Source of the DNA: Bacilli bacterium
GTDB taxonomy: Bacteria; Bacillota_I; Bacilli_A; RF39; UBA660
NCBI GenBank assembly: GCA_028699175.1
Contig: JAQVVC010000042.1
Coordinates: forward strand, 1 to 6,529
Direction of reading: 5' to 3'
DNA length: 6,529 nt
The notes under the pieces: model-generated
Database searches by the model: none
What the model was told of the DNA's origin: nothing
Seen by the model: only the letters and a program-made list of their open reading frames with translations
Part shown: positions 1 to 6,413 of the stretch, piece by piece
How positions within the stretch are numbered: the first letter of the stretch is position 1
How the letters are laid out: every line of letters begins with the position of its first letter
Program-made: the position numbers and the translations under genes

Positions 1-552
1 GATAAATATATTACATTTAGTGATGAAGATTTTGATAAATTAAAATTATCAAATAAAGAACCCATTGAAATAGTTTCTTTTATTAATCTAGATGATGTAG
101 ATCCGATATTTTTAGAAAAAAGTTATTATTTAACAACTAAAACTAATAAAGCTTTTGAATTATTTAAAGAAGCTTTAAAAAAAGAAAATAAAGTTGCTTT
201 AGCCAAAACTGTAATTGGCACTAAATTTTATTATGTTATTTTAAGATTAGAAAATAATAATTTTATTTTAAATACTTTATATTTTGAAGAAGAAATAAAT
301 ATTGAAGATGAAAATAAAACGGATATTAAATTTAAAAAAGAAGAAATTGATATGGCAATTAAATTAATTCAAGCGATGAGCGGTAAATTTGAACCTCAAA
401 AATATAAAGATGAATATCAAGATAAAATTAAAAAAGCGATTGAACGAAAAATTAATGGTAAAGAAATCATTAAAACTAAAGATAAACCAAAAGAAAGTGT
501 TACCGATTTAATGCAAGCTTTAAAGAAAAGCTTAAAAGAGGTTAAAAAGTGA
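1..552 (+). CDS. ku: Ku protein, C-terminal part (NHEJ end-binding), 5' truncated by window edge
   Basis: The frame is open from base 1 to a TGA at 550-552 and gives 183 residues, so about the first third of a typical bacterial Ku (some 260-300 residues) lies outside the window. Family features seen are the core stretch DVDPIFLEKSYYL, then KAFELFKEAL and KVALAKTVIG, and near the C-terminus the helix MAIKLIQAMSGKFEP followed by YKDEYQDKI. The end, ESVTDLMQALKKSLKE, matches the short C-terminal tail of bacterial Ku. In the family, Ku forms a homodimeric ring that threads onto double-strand break ends and recruits the LigD ligase. The next gene is that ligase, and its start overlaps this stop, which supports the call and suggests coupled translation. 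The ATG at 352 is internal to the domain and is not the real start. The promoter is not in the window. Confidence 0.93.
   Translation, partial: DKYITFSDEDFDKLKLSNKEPIEIVSFINLDDVDPIFLEKSYYLTTKTNKAFELFKEALKKENKVALAKTVIGTKFYYVILRLENNNFILNTLYFEEEINIEDENKTDIKFKKEEIDMAIKLIQAMSGKFEPQKYKDEYQDKIKKAIERKINGKEIIKTKDKPKESVTDLMQALKKSLKEVKK
537..541 (+). promoter_or_regulatory. Ribosome binding site supporting the GTG start of the ligase
   Basis: AGAGG inside the last Ku codons, 7 nt before the GTG at 549. It decides the ligase start, which overlaps the Ku TGA, and points to translational coupling of the two NHEJ genes. Confidence 0.7.
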
Positions 553-1436
553 ATCTATTTACCAATCAAGATTTTGTACCAATGTTATTAAATGAAATTA
601 AAAAACCTTTTAATGATCCTGATTATATTTTCGAATTAAAATTTGATGGAATAAGAACTTTATTATTTGCGGAACCTAAAAAGATTACTATTAGAAATAA
701 AAGAGGTAATATACTTAATAACCGTTATCCTGAATTATTAAATATTACAAAAATGGTTACAAAAAAAGTTATTTTTGACGGTGAAATTATAATTATGATA
801 AATGGTAAACCAAGTTTTGATAAATTACAAGAAAGAGCCTTATTAAAAAATAAATTAAAAATAAAATATTTTGCTAAAACCTTCCCGGTTATTTTTATCG
901 CTTATGATATTTTATATGAAGATAAAGATTTAACACATTTACCATTAATTAAACGTAAAAAAATTTTAAATAAATATCATAATACTGAGAATTTTATTAA
1001 ATCAGAGTGTTTTGATGAAAAAGGAAAAGATTTATATAAATTAGTCGTCAAAGAAAACTTAGAAGGAATAGTTGCTAAGAAAAAAGATAGTAAATATTAT
1101 ATTAATAAAAGAACTAAAAACTGGATTAAAATAAAAAATTTAAAAGATGAAGATTTTTATATCTGTGGTTATAAAGAAGAAAATGATAAAGCTATGGCTA
1201 GTTTATTATTAGGTAAAAAAAAGAAAAAAAATTTAATATATGCCGGAACAGTTAATATTGGAAGAAAAAATAGTGAATTTCAATTTATTAAAAAAATCCC
1301 AATAAATAAAAATCCTTCTTTTACTAAAGAAGGATATATTAATCTTATTCCTAATGTAAAGTGTACAATATTATTTATGGAAAAAACTAAAAAAGGTTTT
1401 ATGAGACAACCTATATATAAAAAATTAAGTAATTAG
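549..1436 (+). CDS. ligD: Stand-alone ATP-dependent DNA ligase, LigD ligase-domain type
   Basis: This 295-residue protein is a covalent nucleotidyltransferase ligase expected to seal double-strand breaks held by Ku. Motif I is ELKFDGIR (29-36), with K31 the predicted adenylated lysine. DGEI follows at 78-81, then FIAYDILY (116-123), motif IV LEGIVAKK (171-178) and motif V NWIKIK (191-196). A C-terminal OB fold ends in GFMRQPIY (283-290), the motif VI region. All catalytic motifs are present, so the ligase looks intact. It lacks the polymerase and 3'-phosphoesterase domains fused in larger LigD proteins. The GTG start is preferred because AGAGG lies 7 nt upstream and because the N-terminal FVPML segment, usual at the beginning of LigD ligase domains, needs it. 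The first in-frame ATG would cut into that segment. The start overlaps the Ku stop (GTGA). A Lys run at 223-227 in the OB fold is a lineage-type insertion or simply AT bias. Confidence 0.93.
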   Translation: MNLFTNQDFVPMLLNEIKKPFNDPDYIFELKFDGIRTLLFAEPKKITIRNKRGNILNNRYPELLNITKMVTKKVIFDGEIIIMINGKPSFDKLQERALLKNKLKIKYFAKTFPVIFIAYDILYEDKDLTHLPLIKRKKILNKYHNTENFIKSECFDEKGKDLYKLVVKENLEGIVAKKKDSKYYINKRTKNWIKIKNLKDEDFYICGYKEENDKAMASLLLGKKKKKNLIYAGTVNIGRKNSEFQFIKKIPINKNPSFTKEGYINLIPNVKCTILFMEKTKKGFMRQPIYKKLSN

Positions 1437-1520
1437 CTTTCTTATTTTAATTTTATCTAAAATAAAGGCATTATTTCCTTACATAATTCTAGACGCTTAT
1501 CATATAAATGAAGTCTAAAT

Positions 1521-1560
1521 AAAAACTTTCAAATATATATTTGAAAGTAAATTATTTTTT
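1521..1560. terminator. Palindromic terminator between convergent genes
   Basis: A perfect 24-bp palindrome at 1525-1548, with arms starting ACTTTCAAATAT, lies just 3 nt beyond the stop of the minus-strand surface-protein gene. On the minus strand it is followed directly by TTTTATTTAG, the layout of an intrinsic terminator with an AT-rich stem. On the plus strand a T run starts at 1555 after a 6-nt gap, so it may also stop transcripts from the ligase gene 89 nt upstream. The low GC of the stem makes its strength uncertain. Confidence 0.7.
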
Positions 1561-3303
1561 TGTACTTCTTTTTTTATTTTGTTTTTTTGTTTTTAATTGT
1601 TTCTTTTTCGTTTTTTTATTAATAGGTTTTTTCTTAGTAGCACTAATTCTACCAGATGATATTTGCGGTTTTGAATTATTTTTTTCTGATGGTTTCTTTT
1701 TGGTTTTTTTATTAATAGGTTTTTCCTTAGTAACACTAGTTTTACTAGATGATATTTCTGGCTTTGAACCACTTTTTTCTGATATTTTCTTTTTTGTGAC
1801 TTGGGGTTTTTCTTTCTTTGAATCATTTTTCTTAATATTTTTACCTGCCACTTTTTTATTTGATTTATTTATAACCGTTTTTTGAACAGCTGCTTTTTCT
1901 TTGACTTGATATTTATTCTTATCATTAGCAATTTTTTTCTTTTTATTACTTATGTAATTTATGATAAATTTTTTAACCCTAACAAAAATTCTAAATATTA
2001 AACCAAATAATAATATACCTATTATTATATATATAATATAACTGATAAAACTATTATTTTTATTAGTTATATGTAATTGATAAGTAATCTTACTTTCATT
2101 ATCGGCTTTTACTATGATTTTAATAATGCTACCATCTTTTAAATCTTCATTACCTATAATATTAACAACAGCGCTATTATCTTCTGGTATAGCATTAATA
2201 TCTAATTTATGATCAGATTTTTTAATCGCTAAATTATACTGTTTTATTCTTTTATTAAATTTGATGTTATAACCATCAATTATAATATTCTTTAAATATG
2301 AATTAGAAGATTTATTAAATAATAGTTTAGTAATATTAATGATATATGTTTTTATATCACCCGTAGAATCTTTAACTTTGATAAAGATTATATTAGCTCC
2401 TTTTTCAATATTTACAACTTGATTTCCATAGCCTTTTATTAATTCATAGTCTTTATTATCTAAAGTCACTTTGGTATTAATTGTTTTTATATTAGGAGCT
2501 AATTCTAAATTATATTCATAGACATCATTTTTAAAATTGAAGTTAATATTATTATCCTTTTCATCAAATAATTCAATTAATGATGCCGTAATATTAGTTT
2601 CTTTGATATTATTATTTATTATAAATAATTTATAAATTTTATGAACTCCATTTTCACTAACAACATTAATCGGTATAATAGTTTCTCTAACCTTAGGATC
2701 TAATTTTATTTCTCCAATCCCATCTATTTTAGCATTCTTATCAAGAGGTATAGCTTCAATATTTATTACTTCGTCATTAGACTTAATATAATAATTATAA
2801 TTATTAGAAGAAAAATCAGTTATTTTATTTCCGTTTATTTTAATTTCTTTAAGTCGGTTTTCTGAAGATTGCATTTTAATTTCTATTTTAGCATCATCTA
2901 TTTTTAAAGTTTCTTTTTTTTCGGAATTAGTTAAAACAATATTTTTTATAGTAATATTTTGTTTTCCATATTCACTAATTGAAAAAAGTAAGATTCCAAA
3001 TTCTTGATAACCATTTACTAATTGCTTTTTTAAAGTTTGAGCTGTTACTTGGCCTTTTTTACTTGATACTTTCCATAATAGATTATAATTAGTTCTCGCT
3101 TCTTTTAATATTACTCCATCAGTTGTAACAATATCAAAAGTAATTTTATCATAATTAAAAGCAGAATTTATTTTACTGCGACAAACAAAATCTTCAAATT
3201 CTTGAAATTCTACTTTATCACATTCAATAATAAATTCATTACCTTTAGCTTCTAAATTTAGAGGAAATAATAAAAATAAAATTAAAAAAACTAGTCTCTT
3301 CAT
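1552..3303 (-). CDS. Exported single-pass membrane protein with cadherin-like beta-sandwich domains and Lys-rich repeat tail
   Basis: 583 residues. Residues 1-19 are a signal peptide (KR, then a hydrophobic run, then EAK). Residues 20-145 form a beta-rich domain with two cysteines (C28, C41), loosely cohesin-like. About three repeats of the cadherin-like beta-sandwich type follow at roughly 148-230, 238-326 and 335-413. Each begins with a short strand such as LKEIKINGNKITDF or LKNIIIDGYNIKF and ends in a strand pattern such as YKLFIINN or YQLHITN. A transmembrane helix spans about 418-440. The remaining 143 residues contain 50 lysines and few acidic residues, so by the positive-inside rule this tail is cytoplasmic. 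It holds two tandem 31-residue repeats (508-538, 539-569). Export and anchoring are supported by the sequence. The ligand, and whether the protein acts in adhesion or envelope structure, is unknown. The ATG has AGAGGG 9 nt upstream and its own promoter. No enzyme motif is seen. Confidence 0.85.
   Translation of the reverse strand: MKRLVFLILFLLFPLNLEAKGNEFIIECDKVEFQEFEDFVCRSKINSAFNYDKITFDIVTTDGVILKEARTNYNLLWKVSSKKGQVTAQTLKKQLVNGYQEFGILLFSISEYGKQNITIKNIVLTNSEKKETLKIDDAKIEIKMQSSENRLKEIKINGNKITDFSSNNYNYYIKSNDEVINIEAIPLDKNAKIDGIGEIKLDPKVRETIIPINVVSENGVHKIYKLFIINNNIKETNITASLIELFDEKDNNINFNFKNDVYEYNLELAPNIKTINTKVTLDNKDYELIKGYGNQVVNIEKGANIIFIKVKDSTGDIKTYIINITKLLFNKSSNSYLKNIIIDGYNIKFNKRIKQYNLAIKKSDHKLDINAIPEDNSAVVNIIGNEDLKDGSIIKIIVKADNESKITYQLHITNKNNSFISYIIYIIIGILLFGLIFRIFVRVKKFIINYISNKKKKIANDKNKYQVKEKAAVQKTVINKSNKKVAGKNIKKNDSKKEKPQVTKKKISEKSGSKPEISSSKTSVTKEKPINKKTKKKPSEKNNSKPQISSGRISATKKKPINKKTKKKQLKTKKQNKKRSTKK
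1597..1782 (-). repeat. Tandem 93-bp repeat, two copies, encoding 31-residue basic units
   Basis: Copies at 1690-1782 and 1597-1689 are adjacent, in frame and about 85% identical by direct alignment (about 80 of 93 bases). The units run from SEKSGSKPEISS to KPINKKTKKKP, and from SEKNNSKPQISS to KPINKKTKKKQ, with 22 of 31 residues the same. The block KPINKKTKKK is fully conserved and much of the divergence is synonymous. It looks like an older duplication inside the cytoplasmic tail of the surface protein. Confidence 0.9.
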
Positions 3304-3324
3304 AGATATACACCCTCTAAAGAA

Positions 3325-3353
3325 AGTATATCATAAATTGACTATTTTGATAA
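3325..3353 (-). promoter_or_regulatory. Promoter of the surface-protein gene
   Basis: Read on the minus strand: TTATCA (3348-3353, 4 of 6 matches to -35), 17 nt, then TATACT (3325-3330) preceded by TGA, forming an extended -10 (TGnTATACT). The Shine-Dalgarno AGAGGG (3313-3318) lies downstream, before the ATG at 3303. This gives a short leader of about 15-20 nt. It implies that the gene can be transcribed apart from pduL-dus. Confidence 0.6.
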
Positions 3354-3454
3354 CTTTATTTGTGTATCTTTTTTAGAGTTTTTTATAAATACTTAAAGAA
3401 AACTTTTGATTTTTTTAATTATTTTTTCCATATTATCATTTTTAAATCATAAAA

Positions 3455-4426
3455 TTATAAAGTTAGTAAATAACTATCAATAATATTAAATATCTCTTCA
3501 GTTTTTTTAGTATGACATATTTCATTTTTAATCTTGCTTGATTCTGGTAAACCTTTTAAATACCATAAGGCATGACTTCTAATTTCTAAGTTAGCTGATT
3601 TTTCATTAGTGCTTTCTAAAAGTAATTGATAATGTTTTTTTAACATTTTGATTTTTTCAGGTGCTGTTACTTCTTTAGGTAAAGTTCCATCTTCTAAATA
3701 CTCAATACATTCTTTAATTAACCATGGATTTCCAAGGACTCCTCTTCCAATCATAACGGCATCACATTTTGTTTCATCTAACATTTTTTTAGCATCAAAA
3801 CAGGTCTTTATATCACCGTTACCTATCACTGGAATACTAACAGCTTCTTTTACAGCTTTAATAATACTCCAGTCAGCTTTACCACTATAGCCTTGACTTC
3901 TAGTTCGAGCATGAATAGCAATAGCACTAGCCCCTGCTTCTTCTATTTTTTTAGCAACTATTACGGCATTAATATTATTTTCATCCCAGCCGCTTCTAAT
4001 TTTTACGGTTACAGGAACAGAAACAGCATTTTTTACAGCTTTTACTATTTCTTTTATTTTGTCTGGATCTTTTAATAAAGCACTTCCGGCTTGATTTTTG
4101 ATAGCTACTTTTGGTACTGGGCATCCCATATTAATATCAATAATATCTGGTTTCATTATTTTTTCGATCTTTTTAGCAGCTTTTACAAAAGATTCGATAT
4201 CACTACCAAATATTTGTTGAGCAATAGGTCTTTCTTCCTCTACCATTTTTAATAAGTCTAAAGTTTTATCATTACCATAAACAATAGCTTTATCACTTAC
4301 CATTTCAGCATATAGTAATCCTGCTCCCATTTCCTTAATAATCCTTCGGTAAGCCGTATTACTTACTCCGGCCATTGGAGCTAAAACAACTTTATTTTTT
4401 ATTTCAACGTTTCCTATTTTCCACAT
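3455..4426 (-). CDS. dusB: tRNA-dihydrouridine synthase, DusB/NifR3-like
   Basis: A 323-residue flavoenzyme that reduces uridines in the tRNA D-loop to dihydrouridine using FMN and NAD(P)H; length is normal for bacterial Dus. It has an N-terminal TIM barrel with the FMN-site motif APMAGVSN (16-23). QIFG lies at 71-74 and the active-site block DINMGCPVPKV at 97-107, with C102 the catalytic cysteine. PVTVKIRSGW (138-147) and IHARTRSQGYSG (171-182) follow, then the phosphate-binding segments PVIGNGDI (199-206) and MIGRGVLGNPW (225-235). The rest is the C-terminal helical tRNA-binding domain. NMGCPVPKV and the overall layout fit the DusB/NifR3 group better than DusA or DusC; the subgroup is inferred. 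Its ATG lies inside the end of the pduL gene (13-nt overlap), with a weak GTGGA upstream, so translation is probably coupled. Confidence 0.93.
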   Translation of the reverse strand: MWKIGNVEIKNKVVLAPMAGVSNTAYRRIIKEMGAGLLYAEMVSDKAIVYGNDKTLDLLKMVEEERPIAQQIFGSDIESFVKAAKKIEKIMKPDIIDINMGCPVPKVAIKNQAGSALLKDPDKIKEIVKAVKNAVSVPVTVKIRSGWDENNINAVIVAKKIEEAGASAIAIHARTRSQGYSGKADWSIIKAVKEAVSIPVIGNGDIKTCFDAKKMLDETKCDAVMIGRGVLGNPWLIKECIEYLEDGTLPKEVTAPEKIKMLKKHYQLLLESTNEKSANLEIRSHALWYLKGLPESSKIKNEICHTKKTEEIFNIIDSYLLTL

Positions 4427-4977
4427 TTATAAATTTCCACTTCTTCACCATGTTCTAAATTATAGATATTAGATTCTTCGATATCAATGTGAAGTTCAAC
4501 ATAAGAGGGATCTTTTATTTTTACTACAGCATCAAAAAGTTTTTTACCATCTTTATATGCTAGAACCACTTCATCATTCTTAAAGTCTAATTCTTGGGCT
4601 AATTCTTGTCCTAAATGAACATGTCTTTGAGCTATAATTACGCCTTCATTTAAATTTACTTCCCCATTAGGTCCAATTAAAGTAATAGGAGCACTTCCTT
4701 TAATATCTCCACTCTTACGAGTAGGTGGATTTAAGCCCAGTAATTTAGCATCACTTCTAGTTACTTCAACTTGATCATACCCTCTTATTGGTCCTACTAC
4801 CCTGACTTTTTCGATAATATTAGTGTCTGTTTTTAAATTGACTGTACTCAAGCTAGCAAATTCACCAGGTTGATTAATATAATTTCGCACCTTTAAATTT
4901 TCAATTCCAAACAATTTTACTAATGTTTCTTTTGTTAAATGAACATGTCTTTTACTTACTCCGATTGGTATTTTCAT
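4414..4977 (-). CDS. pduL: PduL-type phosphate acyltransferase (phosphotransacetylase)
   Basis: PduL enzymes interconvert acyl-CoA and acyl phosphate (acetyl- or propanoyl-) and are unrelated to classic Pta. The 187-residue chain shows two related beta-barrel halves. Each begins with the metal-binding signature: GVSKRHVHL at 6-14 and IAQRHVHL at 115-122. Between them lies VGPIRGYDQVEVTRSDA (61-77), a conserved substrate/phosphate-site block, and near the end HIDIEE supplies a further conserved His. No N-terminal encapsulation peptide precedes the first domain and no microcompartment genes are nearby. A cytosolic housekeeping role in acetyl-phosphate and ATP formation is therefore more likely than propanediol use (inference). 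I start at the ATG at 4977, which has GGAGG 5 nt upstream. An in-frame ATG at 4989 would add MEVN but sits only 5 nt after the -10 box and overlaps that GGAGG. The 3' end overlaps dusB by 13 nt. Confidence 0.92.
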   Translation of the reverse strand: MKIPIGVSKRHVHLTKETLVKLFGIENLKVRNYINQPGEFASLSTVNLKTDTNIIEKVRVVGPIRGYDQVEVTRSDAKLLGLNPPTRKSGDIKGSAPITLIGPNGEVNLNEGVIIAQRHVHLGQELAQELDFKNDEVVLAYKDGKKLFDAVVKIKDPSYVELHIDIEESNIYNLEHGEEVEIYKCGK

Positions 4978-4982
4978 ATTAA

Positions 4983-5000
4983 CCTCCATCTCAAATTATA
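4983..5000 (-). promoter_or_regulatory. Extended -10 promoter element and Shine-Dalgarno of pduL
   Basis: On the minus strand TGATATAAT (TATAAT at 4995-5000) is a perfect extended -10, placed 5 bases before the ATG at 4989. Transcription should begin close to that ATG, so the GGAGG at 4983-4987 serves the ATG at 4977. No good -35 is found at 17 nt (ATTTAT), and a TTGTCA lies too close at 12 nt, so the extended -10 probably carries recognition. The element sits in the short gap after the antitoxin stop at 5007. Confidence 0.6.
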
Positions 5001-5006
5001 TCATAA

Positions 5007-6038
5007 TCAAATTGACAATAAATTATTATATTTTTGATATAAAGAATTATTATATTTAATATAGCCATCTTTTGCTAAACGATAAACAATAAATGATTTA
5101 GCATACTTATCTTCATTATCAATATTATAATTTTGACTTAAACAAACCTTAAAATAATAATCATTAGGAACCATCCAATTAAAAGCCATATTATCAGCTT
5201 TCACTTCTAAATCATCATTATTAGTTTCGTATGAAATTAAACTTTCTGATTTAGCTTTATTAAAATCACTTTTACAATGGGCAAGTTCATGTAATAAAGC
5301 AAAATATATATCAGCTATGCGACGATGTTTACAAGTTAGATAAATAGCTGGAGAATTTTTATGAACTTTAAAAACTCCTCTTATTTTAGAACCCGGAATA
5401 TCATCATGAATTACTAAAAAAATTCCATATTTATTAAATACTTTAATTAATTCTGATTCATTAAATATATTGTTTAAAGCACAATCAGAAATATATTTAA
5501 TTAAAGTATCAATATTTTCTTTTTTATAACCACTAACTATTTGATTTAAAGTTTGTCGATAACATTTTTCTAACCATAATAATAACAGTTCTGGTTTATT
5601 ATTTTTACTTTTATAAAAACCTTCTTTTTCTAATTCATGAATTTTCTCAGGAGTTGTTACTCTTAAAAATTTTAATATATCTTTAATAACTTCTACTTTA
5701 TCTTCTTGATCAATAAAATCAATATATTTAGTTTGAATTAAATATTTATAATTAAATTTATTTAAATAATTAGTTAGTGTTATATTTTCTTTTTTTAAAT
5801 AACTGGTAATTTTTTCTTCCATTTTATAGTTTAATTCCGTTTTAAAAATATAATCTATCGGAATACTGGTTATAAGTGATATATTTTCGATGATTGATGA
5901 TGATAAATCTCTTTTACCAGACAATATATCAATAAGATGTTTAGGAGTAATACCTATTCGATTGGCAAAATCTTTATTATTAATATTATTATACTCTAAA
6001 TAATCAATTAAATAATCTTTAAATCTAATTTTAGTCAT
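5007..6038 (-). CDS. HigA-like antitoxin: Xre helix-turn-helix fused to ImmA/IrrE zinc peptidase domain
   Basis: 343 residues. Residues 4-65 form a Xre/Cro-type helix-turn-helix (KDFANRIGITPKHLIDILSGKRDLS) that should bind DNA as a dimer. A helical linker (about 70-190) includes LKFLRVTTPEKI and a WLEKCYRQTL segment, a pattern typical of HigA proteins carrying this extension. The ImmA/IrrE (DUF955) peptidase domain occupies about 195-300, with the zinc motif HELAH at 250-254 and a probable third ligand E278 in LEVKADNMAFNWMVP. These residues are intact, so protease activity is plausible. Relatives ImmA and IrrE cut Xre-type repressors; here both parts are on one chain. It follows the toxin gene by 21 nt, with GGAG 8 nt before its ATG. 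Likely roles are neutralising the toxin and repressing the shared promoter. Whether it cleaves itself or another repressor cannot be read from the sequence. No terminator follows before pduL. Confidence 0.88.
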   Translation of the reverse strand: MTKIRFKDYLIDYLEYNNINNKDFANRIGITPKHLIDILSGKRDLSSSIIENISLITSIPIDYIFKTELNYKMEEKITSYLKKENITLTNYLNKFNYKYLIQTKYIDFIDQEDKVEVIKDILKFLRVTTPEKIHELEKEGFYKSKNNKPELLLLWLEKCYRQTLNQIVSGYKKENIDTLIKYISDCALNNIFNESELIKVFNKYGIFLVIHDDIPGSKIRGVFKVHKNSPAIYLTCKHRRIADIYFALLHELAHCKSDFNKAKSESLISYETNNDDLEVKADNMAFNWMVPNDYYFKVCLSQNYNIDNEDKYAKSFIVYRLAKDGYIKYNNSLYQKYNNLLSI

Positions 6039-6059
6039 CTTAAAAACTCCTTTCTTATT

Positions 6060-6383
6060 TTATTCTATTCTTTCTTTTCTTTTAAAATCTTGATAATGAT
6101 TCATAGTAATATTTAGTAATTTGACGATATTATTTTTTTCATCAATTGTAAAAATTAATCTAATTACTCCACCATTTTTAGAAAGCCTAAAACTATATTG
6201 TCCATTCATATTATATTTTAAAGCTTCAAAACCATACATAATAGATATAGGATTATATTTTAAAGCTTCAAAAGAATTACATTGTCTAATATGATTTAAA
6301 ATCTTTTCAAGCCTTTGTCTTTCATAATTATATCTTTTTAATTGCTTTTCCTGATTTTTAAAATTACCACGATCTATAATCAC
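6060..6383 (-). CDS. HigB/RelE-like toxin of a type II toxin-antitoxin module
   Basis: 107 residues, a normal size for RelE/ParE superfamily toxins. An N-terminal helical half (about 10-36) leads into a beta sheet with GQYSFRLSKNGGVIRLIF (61-78) and VKLLNITMNHYQDF (87-100). This is the pattern of HigB-type proteins, which generally cut ribosome-bound mRNA. Candidate functional residues are R66, R75 and the terminal HY pair (97-98). The GTG start is chosen because GGGAGG (6391-6396) lies exactly 7 nt upstream; the first internal ATG falls well inside the fold. The gene precedes an Xre-type antitoxin, the toxin-first order characteristic of higBA, and is driven by a promoter with an overlapping palindrome. 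FEALKYN occurs twice (38-44, 52-58), encoded by an exact 22-bp direct repeat. Toxicity is inferred from family and context; other RelE/ParE activities such as gyrase poisoning are less likely. Confidence 0.82.
   Translation of the reverse strand: MIIDRGNFKNQEKQLKRYNYERQRLEKILNHIRQCNSFEALKYNPISIMYGFEALKYNMNGQYSFRLSKNGGVIRLIFTIDEKNNIVKLLNITMNHYQDFKRKERIE
6210..6273 (-). repeat. Exact 22-bp direct repeat inside the toxin gene, 42-bp period
   Basis: Identical 22-bp copies at 6210-6231 and 6252-6273 both encode FEALKYN in the toxin reading frame, 14 codons apart. Both copies sit where the RelE/HigB fold normally has an FExL-like segment, so the second could be native sequence converged on the first rather than an insertion. 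Confidence 0.85.
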
Positions 6384-6390
6384 TTATAAA

Positions 6391-6396
6391 CCTCCC
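6391..6396 (-). promoter_or_regulatory. Strong Shine-Dalgarno deciding the GTG start of the toxin
   Basis: GGGAGG on the minus strand, 7 nt before the GTG at 6383. This is a strong site for a toxin gene and fixes the non-ATG start. Confidence 0.75.
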
Positions 6397-6413
6397 TTTT
6401 ATTTCCACCTTTC

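Noticed and set aside
540..560. Mycoplasma-type genetic code with TGA read as Trp
   Set aside because: Trp in conserved positions is TGG (for example NWIKIK of the ligase and the second codon of DusB). TGA ends Ku and the antitoxin exactly where the families end.
1490..1517. Inverted repeat TAGAC...GTCTA downstream of the ligase
   Set aside because: Only five continuous pairs with a long unpaired interior and no T run. It is not better than chance in AT-rich DNA.
1593..1826. Minus-strand 77-codon frame within the surface-protein tail
   Set aside because: It is a shifted frame of the same tandem repeat. The repetitive, low-complexity sequence and lack of its own start signals mark it as a shadow.
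1541..1885. Open plus-strand frame of 114 codons rich in Phe and Leu
   Set aside because: It is the antisense of the Lys-rich tail repeats of the surface protein: AAA/AAG codons read backwards as TTT/CTT. It begins inside the terminator palindrome and has no ribosome binding site.
3354..3454. Terminator after dusB
   Set aside because: Only weak AT stems are visible, such as an 8-bp stem with a mismatch near 3433-3452 and a 4-bp AAAG/CTTT stem. T runs exist, but no stem is convincing, so no terminator is called.
3648..4075. Two open plus-strand frames (3648-3890 and 3893-4075)
   Set aside because: Both lie antisense to the strongly conserved DusB catalytic region, which explains the open sequence. 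Neither resembles a known protein or has a good ribosome binding site.
4414..4977. Microcompartment membership of the PduL enzyme
   Set aside because: No N-terminal targeting helix and no shell or aldehyde dehydrogenase genes in the window. The family also has many stand-alone members.
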